The notes under the pieces are model-generated. The model ran no database searches, was not told the DNA's origin, and worked only from the letters and a program-made list of their open reading frames with translations. Position numbers and translations under genes: made by a program. This document shows, piece by piece, positions 59,949 to 64,000 of a stretch of DNA of 64,000 nucleotides. Origin of the DNA: Procambarus clarkii. Taxonomy: Eukaryota; Arthropoda; Malacostraca; Decapoda; Cambaridae. Location of the stretch: the NCBI RefSeq assembly GCF_040958095.1, contig NC_091214.1, forward strand, positions 6,509,242 through 6,573,241. Reading direction: 5' to 3'. Positions within the stretch are counted from its first letter, which is position 1; each line of letters opens with the position of its first letter.

Positions 59949-60632
59949 ATGGAGACGTGGCTGGAAACGCACACCGGATATTTAACCGATGAAGAATTTT
60001 ACAATAATGAAACTTGCATTGTGTATCCTGTAAACTGCATATCTTGCGTCCCGTACGGGATGGCGAAGGACATATCAGTGAAATACAAACACGCAAGCGC
60101 CTATGGTGAACGCAGGCCTTTGTATAATCTCAAGAGATGTGTTCCCCATGATCGACCAATTCCCGGTTCAATTCATGTCTCCAATCGTCGAGTTGAAAAT
60201 CTCCCCTGCATTATTGCTGCTGCAGTGCAATATGGTATAGGGGCGCCTGTAGAGAACAATGAGATCGCCAAGTCGCATATAGAAAAATCCAAAGATCGTG
60301 ATATGCTCACCGGATTAAAAGAAGATACAACGCAAAATCGCCTCATCTATTTCAAAAAGGCTATAGAAGCCATAACGAGATTCATCAAGTCTTCTCCGGA
60401 AATCGCACGAGTTGTATTACCTGTGGGTATTGGTCGCACCTGTGTTCAAAGAGATGAAGTTTGGGAGGAAACATATCTTCCAATTATCGAAGATCTGTAT
60501 GAAAACTTAAAACATTACGATGTTAATGTTATATTGGTGCGTAATGACCAGAGCTCCAAGGAAAAAAAAAATGTCCCTGGCAACTCTACGATGCGCAGTT
60601 GTCCCCCGCGCCGGCGTGAAAAGTGTATATAG
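59949..60632 (+). CDS. Macro-domain-like protein 1 (227 aa), intronless
   Basis: Residues 21-45 (ETCIVYPVNC, then YGMAKDISVKY) look like the first strand and loop of a macro domain, where a Gly-Ala/Met-Ala-type loop meets ADP-ribose. Next come DRPIPGSI (68-75), a hydrophobic strand LPCIIAAAVQ (85-94), GLKEDTTQNRLIYFKKAI (122-139) and RVVLPVGIGRTC (154-165), like the PxxGxG loop that holds the ribose/phosphate, followed by VWEETYLPIIEDL (171-183). Length fits a single domain plus a short basic tail. Macro domains bind or remove ADP-ribose; which applies here is unknown. It is the first of three tandem paralogues, diverges from the IAP-type gene, and its stop codon lies inside the next gene's TATA box. 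I recognise the fold only by motif, so the family call is tentative; that it is a real gene is more secure. Confidence 0.7.
   Translation: METWLETHTGYLTDEEFYNNETCIVYPVNCISCVPYGMAKDISVKYKHASAYGERRPLYNLKRCVPHDRPIPGSIHVSNRRVENLPCIIAAAVQYGIGAPVENNEIAKSHIEKSKDRDMLTGLKEDTTQNRLIYFKKAIEAITRFIKSSPEIARVVLPVGIGRTCVQRDEVWEETYLPIIEDLYENLKHYDVNVILVRNDQSSKEKKNVPGNSTMRSCPPRRREKCI
60626..60632 (+). promoter_or_regulatory. TATA box of macro-like gene 2, overlapping the stop of gene 1
   Basis: TATATAG; its last three bases are the TAG stop of gene 1. An initiator-like TCAGCAC at about 60660 lies about 30 bases further on, just before the ATG at 60669, giving a very short leader. Confidence 0.65.
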
Positions 60633-60668
60633 ACCCCCTTCCGAGTCACCACCTCACAAGTCAGCACT

Positions 60669-61646
60669 ATGGAGCTCCCCTCCCTGATTGGCGACTTTGC
60701 CTCTTTGCCCATCTATAACAATCGTGATTGTCTGCTCTATGATTTGGATGCAACAAGCGTGCAGTTGAGCGAAATGGTGCACACTTTATGGGAACGATAC
60801 CCCTATGCTCGATTGCATCGGAAAAACCTGCCGTACAAAAATCGTGCTGTTAGAACTGATAGAGATATCCCCGGCCTCATATTTGTTGGCGAAGCACCCG
60901 AATTCTGCAATAGGATGGATGACGACCCCTATGAAAGTTATGCTGTTTTACCGCACCTTATTGGATTAATCACCCAGTTTACCAACGGCCCAGCGACGCC
61001 ATCTTCTTACAAAAAGCCCAGGTACGAAGCATGGAGTTTGGATGAGCATTTTTATGACGGCCTGAAAAATGATACCGAATACCAAAGATGGCGTTGGTTT
61101 GACAAAGCTCTGCGAAAAGCCATTGAACATATTCTTCAGAGAAGCCGAAGAGGACAAGTGGGAAGGATTATTTTCCCATATGGGTTGGGCAAGGCTTGCG
61201 GGCAGTATCTCACAAGTGGCGAACGCAACATATGGGAGACTAAATATTTCCCTGTGATGTGCAAATTAGCTCAGAAACTGCAAGAACGTGGTATAGACAC
61301 TTTAATGATATGTCCTGTAAATAATGACACGCCAACTCGCTCTCCAACCCATGGCATCTTTAGACACAAGATTCCACGTATGGCCATTCCACCTGTTTCT
61401 ACGAATGATAAAGACTCTGTTTCTACTGTCGGACCTGCCGCTGACGTGAGAGAAGACGGGTCAGCTGTCGTGGAAGATACCACGAGCGTTGCTGTGGAAG
61501 ATGATCCATCTACCGGCACCATGTCTGTTACTGTAGGAGATGAAGTGCTCACTATTGTGGAAGACGCCGACAATGAAGACAAAGAGAAAATGGAAATGGA
61601 ATATAATGAAGATGAGATTAGAAAAGCTGTAGAATCTATATTGTAA
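60669..61646 (+). CDS. Macro-domain-like protein 2 (325 aa) with acidic tail
   Basis: The same domain plan as gene 1: RDCLLYDLD (19-27), LWERYPYARL (40-49), DRDIPGLIFVG (64-74), VLPHLIGLITQ (93-103), GLKNDTEYQRWRWFDKAL (131-148), GRIIFPYGLGKACG (165-178), then IWETKYFPVMCKLAQKL (188-204). The domain ends near residue 220. The last 100 or so residues are Thr/Val/Asp/Glu-rich, ending in an acidic stretch, and are likely disordered. The reading frame is intact. Only 36 bases separate it from the stop of gene 1, yet it has its own TATA and initiator. An ATTAAA follows the stop by about 15 bases as the likely polyadenylation signal. The ADP-ribose-binding role is inferred. Confidence 0.7.
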   Translation: MELPSLIGDFASLPIYNNRDCLLYDLDATSVQLSEMVHTLWERYPYARLHRKNLPYKNRAVRTDRDIPGLIFVGEAPEFCNRMDDDPYESYAVLPHLIGLITQFTNGPATPSSYKKPRYEAWSLDEHFYDGLKNDTEYQRWRWFDKALRKAIEHILQRSRRGQVGRIIFPYGLGKACGQYLTSGERNIWETKYFPVMCKLAQKLQERGIDTLMICPVNNDTPTRSPTHGIFRHKIPRMAIPPVSTNDKDSVSTVGPAADVREDGSAVVEDTTSVAVEDDPSTGTMSVTVGDEVLTIVEDADNEDKEKMEMEYNEDEIRKAVESIL

Positions 61647-61659
61647 TATTTCATACAAA

Positions 61660-61665
61660 TTAAAC
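61660..61665 (+). terminator. ATTAAA polyadenylation signal of macro-like gene 2
   Basis: The common AATAAA variant, just after the stop codon. The 150 or so bases that follow are a T-rich and (CA)n-containing spacer before the next TATA box. Confidence 0.45.
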
Positions 61666-61832
61666 CACAAAAAAAGAAATGTTAACCTGTATTTTTATTT
61701 ACTTTTCCTAATTTCTCTACACACACACACACACACATTTATTTATTTATTGTTTCCTAATTTCTCTGTACAAAAAGAAAAACTATGAATTACATATTAT
61801 AAAAGCCTCTAACAACTCTATGTGACAAGGTG

Positions 61833-61840
61833 TATATAAG
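61833..61840 (+). promoter_or_regulatory. TATA box of macro-like gene 3
   Basis: TATATAAG. The first ATG (61850) is only 10 bases past it, too close for a start site 25-30 bases downstream. The in-frame ATG at 61880 is therefore the better start. Confidence 0.6.
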
Positions 61841-61879
61841 ACGAAGGTTATGTTAAAAAACCTTTTTAATCGCTTCGAG

Positions 61880-62623
61880 ATGTGTTCCAACTACATGCGA
61901 GCCAAATTACGGAGACTCAAAGATTCTATTATTGAAGTGGATTTCCCCAACGATGATATATTTAAACCCGGGGACTGTATTGTCTATGATCTTCCTGCCC
62001 TACACCAGTTTTCTAATGGTTACTCCCAACAGCTGTGGGAAAAATATCCTTATGGGGTGGTTGAAAAGAAAATATGTCCTGAAACGCTTTGTGCTGTAGT
62101 TACGGATCGTGACACTCCAGGAAATATAATCCTCTCCCCGCCACCAGAACCTAATGTGCAGCCTTATCTCTTAGCCCTCATATGTCAATAGTGTGTAGGT
62201 GCGTCTATTGAAAATAATGACATTAACCAATTTCATATTAAGCACAGTAAAGATATTGATTTAGTAGCGGGATTGCGGAGAGATACAACTATCAACAGAC
62301 GATGGTGTTTTAAAAAGGCCGTGAGTCGCCTTATGAGCGAAGCCAAGAGTAATAATTCTATCAAACGGATAGTTATGCCATTTGGTATAGGCTGCAATTC
62401 TGGGGTGGGTTGGTCTAGAGCGGGTGAAGAAGAAGAATGGCTGGCATCTTACTACCCTACACTGGCTCATTTGGCCCATGTAATGAAAAAATGCAAAAAA
62501 GAATTTGTGCTGGTGCGTCCTAAACAAGATGGAGCAGGGAAAGGTCAAGTACCGCCACAAGTAGTGAAAAGACCATCGAGTAAAAGGAGGAACCTTAGAT
62601 TTTATTACACTAACGACGAATAA
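61880..62623 (+). pseudogene. Macro-domain-like gene 3, interrupted by one TAG
   Basis: One frame with a single stop, TAG at 62189-62191. Before it: PGDCIVYDLP, LWEKYPYG, TDRDTPGNIIL and PYLLALICQ. After it: GLRRDTTINRRWCFKKAV, KRIVMPFGIGCNSG and EEWLASYYPTLAHL, so both halves of the family's domain are present and in phase. The tail is basic (RPSSKRR). An AATAAA overlaps the region just after the stop (about 62624). Genes 1 and 2 have sense codons at the position of the TAG. It is either a recent pseudogene or a sequence error. I chose the ATG at 61880 because of the TATA spacing; another in-frame ATG lies at 61850. Confidence 0.7.
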
Positions 62624-62639
62624 TAAAAAAAGTGCTTGT

Positions 62640-63041
62640 TTTTTTTTGTATATGTACTCATAATAAAATAAAAAATTGTATAAATGTCAAGTTTTTTTTT
62701 TATCTGTTAAAGTAGTTTTTAAAAATAAGAGAGAGACCTCATCACTTATTCACCCCCATGACAAGTACTCTAGCAAATACTACCTGACATTTTTTTTTTA
62801 ACATATTTCATCTTCAAGGGGAGTGTGCAATAATAATAATAATAATGATACATGATTTTTTTTATTTAGGTAAAAAACACACACATATATATATATATAC
62901 AAACAAAATAATGTTCTGATTGAACAGAGTCTGGGTTGGGGGACAAAGTCTCGGGATTTGGGGATAACCCCCCCCCCCCCATCAGGCCACCTGCACATTG
63001 TTCCTGTAGTATGTCCCCTTTGCATCATTAGTTCCTAAGAG
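62640..63041. other. Intergenic, low complexity
   Basis: Poly-T runs, a (TA)/(CA) stretch at 62878-62900, a run of 12 C at about 62969-62980, and AATAAA-type signals for both flanking genes. No gene seen. Confidence 0.55.
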
Positions 63042-63584
63042 TTATCTTGTGGGTGGAGCTTTATCTAGATCTGCCTTAATGACGGGATGCAAATTTTCCC
63101 TCCAATAAACCTCATCCTCTGGCGCAATTTCCTCAGCTTCGGAGGTGGAACAATAATCCCCATAATCCCCAAAGAAAATTTCTCTAAATGCATTCTGCGC
63201 TCGAACTTTGTCATGATAAATAAACCAGTTTTCACGCTGTTTAAAATCAATCCCCGCAAACTGTTTTTCTATTTCACCTTGGGCTTGCACCCACTCGATA
63301 AAGTTGGGTATTCCATTATACGCCACATTAATCAAGCCTATTCCTATTTCGACAGGTAGTCTTATTTCTGTTTCGTCACAAAAACCGCCATATACGGTCT
63401 CAACGGCGTTAATTTTTTTTGTTTTCTGTCTTTGAACATGTGAGTCTTCTAAATCTGCGCCTTCATACTGCTTTTCAATTGCCGCTAAAGCCTTGACGCG
63501 TGCGATGAACTTGGGCAATTCCTCATACTCCACGACGCAATGACCTCGTGAAATAAATACCAGGGGCGATTCCCTGCATTGCAT
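63042..63584 (-). CDS. Divergent macro-like paralogue 4 (180 aa), possibly with an upstream exon
   Basis: ATG at 63582-63584, stop at 63042-63044. It follows the motif order of genes 1-3, though diverged: GHCVVEYEEL (compare GDCIVYDL), LPVEIGIGLINVAYNG (compare LPHLIGLITQFTNG), GIDFKQRENWFIYHDKV (compare GLKNDTEYQRWRWFDKA), FREIFFGDYGDYC in place of the PxGxG loop, and VYWRENLHPVIKADL (compare IWETKYFPVMCKL). The loss of the PxGxG glycines suggests that it no longer binds the same ligand. A pyrimidine tract ending TTTTATCAG at about 63624-63632 on the minus strand could be a splice acceptor for an upstream exon outside or near the window edge; a weak TTATATC at the same place could instead be a TATA box. 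The paralogy is my alignment by eye. Confidence 0.6.
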   Translation of the reverse strand: MQCRESPLVFISRGHCVVEYEELPKFIARVKALAAIEKQYEGADLEDSHVQRQKTKKINAVETVYGGFCDETEIRLPVEIGIGLINVAYNGIPNFIEWVQAQGEIEKQFAGIDFKQRENWFIYHDKVRAQNAFREIFFGDYGDYCSTSEAEEIAPEDEVYWRENLHPVIKADLDKAPPTR

Positions 63585-64000
63585 CTTCCTCTTTTCCTCA
63601 ACATCTACAGCCTGATGGCCGAGCTCTGATAAAAGATATAACAGAAAAAATTAATTGCATACGCCTATAGAGAGAGAGAAAAAAATCGTTGAACTTTATT
63701 GGATTTCTTTTAGATTTAACTTTTAACTACTTGGAACGAATTATCAATGAGGCACAAACCATGACAAGTCCTGTAAAGTATTAGGGTTTATGCATACCAT
63801 TTATATATAAATGGTATGCAAACATTTTCATGTTTTTAAAACATCCTAAAAACGACATTTCATTGTTTTCAGCACGTTTATAATTACGTTTAGAAAAGGT
63901 TTTTTGAGAACTTTTATATACGACCTTAGAACGTAAATAATTAACATTTCTAAAAACTTTTTTATAATCTTTTAATTACCTACATTAAAACGTTTAGGGT
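63585..64000. other. AT-rich flank, no gene seen
   Basis: Possible promoter or 5' intron of the minus-strand gene at 63584 (pyrimidine tract 63624-63650). A small palindrome ATACCATTTATATATAAATG with its continuation lies at about 63796-63820. Otherwise featureless. Confidence 0.45.

Noticed and set aside
57064..62623. Firm assignment of the cluster to a named endogenous virus
   Set aside because: No capsid, polymerase or terminase gene is visible, the IAP-type gene has introns and a host-like UBA segment, and I cannot run a database search.

Overview
The window is eukaryotic, most likely arthropod nuclear DNA and probably from a decapod crustacean. The basis is: genes with GT-AG introns, TATA boxes and AATAAA signals; a tRNA-derived SINE present four times; LINE families with tails I associate with crayfish and other decapods; TTAGG/CCTAA (arthropod telomere-type) runs; and very large minisatellites. 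There is one 500-base assembly gap (8501-9000). No rRNA, functional tRNA gene, CRISPR array or bacterial operon is visible.

Layout. 1-6882: a minus-strand Ty3/gypsy-class LTR retrotransposon with a SCAN-like Gag and integrase upstream of reverse transcriptase (Gmr1-like order); its left LTR runs off the window. 6883-13060: fragments of several LINEs, a C2H2 zinc-finger stub at the gap, and an older LINE interrupted by a SINE. 13077-22955: two arrays of a 14-bp minisatellite, each starting at the 3' end of a LINE, with a LINE carrying C-rich filler between them. 22956-25340: a LINE with a long, almost intact reverse transcriptase. 25340-34170: mostly non-coding DNA with one SINE, a second type of LINE on the minus strand, (AT)n tracts, a palindromic foldback element with telomere-like repeats in its centre, and a GC-rich patch with YY1-like motifs. 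34175-53490: about 19 kb of one 26-29-bp minisatellite, roughly 700 units, with kilobase-scale internal duplications. 53490-57060: low-information DNA with a SINE and a 131-bp tandem repeat.

57064-63584 is the only gene-rich part. A minus-strand gene of three exons encodes an inhibitor-of-apoptosis-type protein (BIR-BIR-UBA-like-RING), with one in-frame TGA after the second BIR. Next come three tandem plus-strand genes and one divergent minus-strand gene of a single family. Its members look like distant macro (ADP-ribose-binding) domains. Promoters are compact, and the TATA box of the second gene overlaps the stop codon of the first. The third gene has one in-frame TAG. I read this as a lineage-specific cluster pairing a RING ubiquitin-ligase-type protein with ADP-ribose-handling proteins, in partial decay. 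It could be host innate-immune/cell-death genes or remnants of an integrated large DNA element. The UBA-like segment, the introns and the transposon-filled intron favour a host origin for the IAP gene. The macro assignment is inference from motifs and needs structure-based confirmation.
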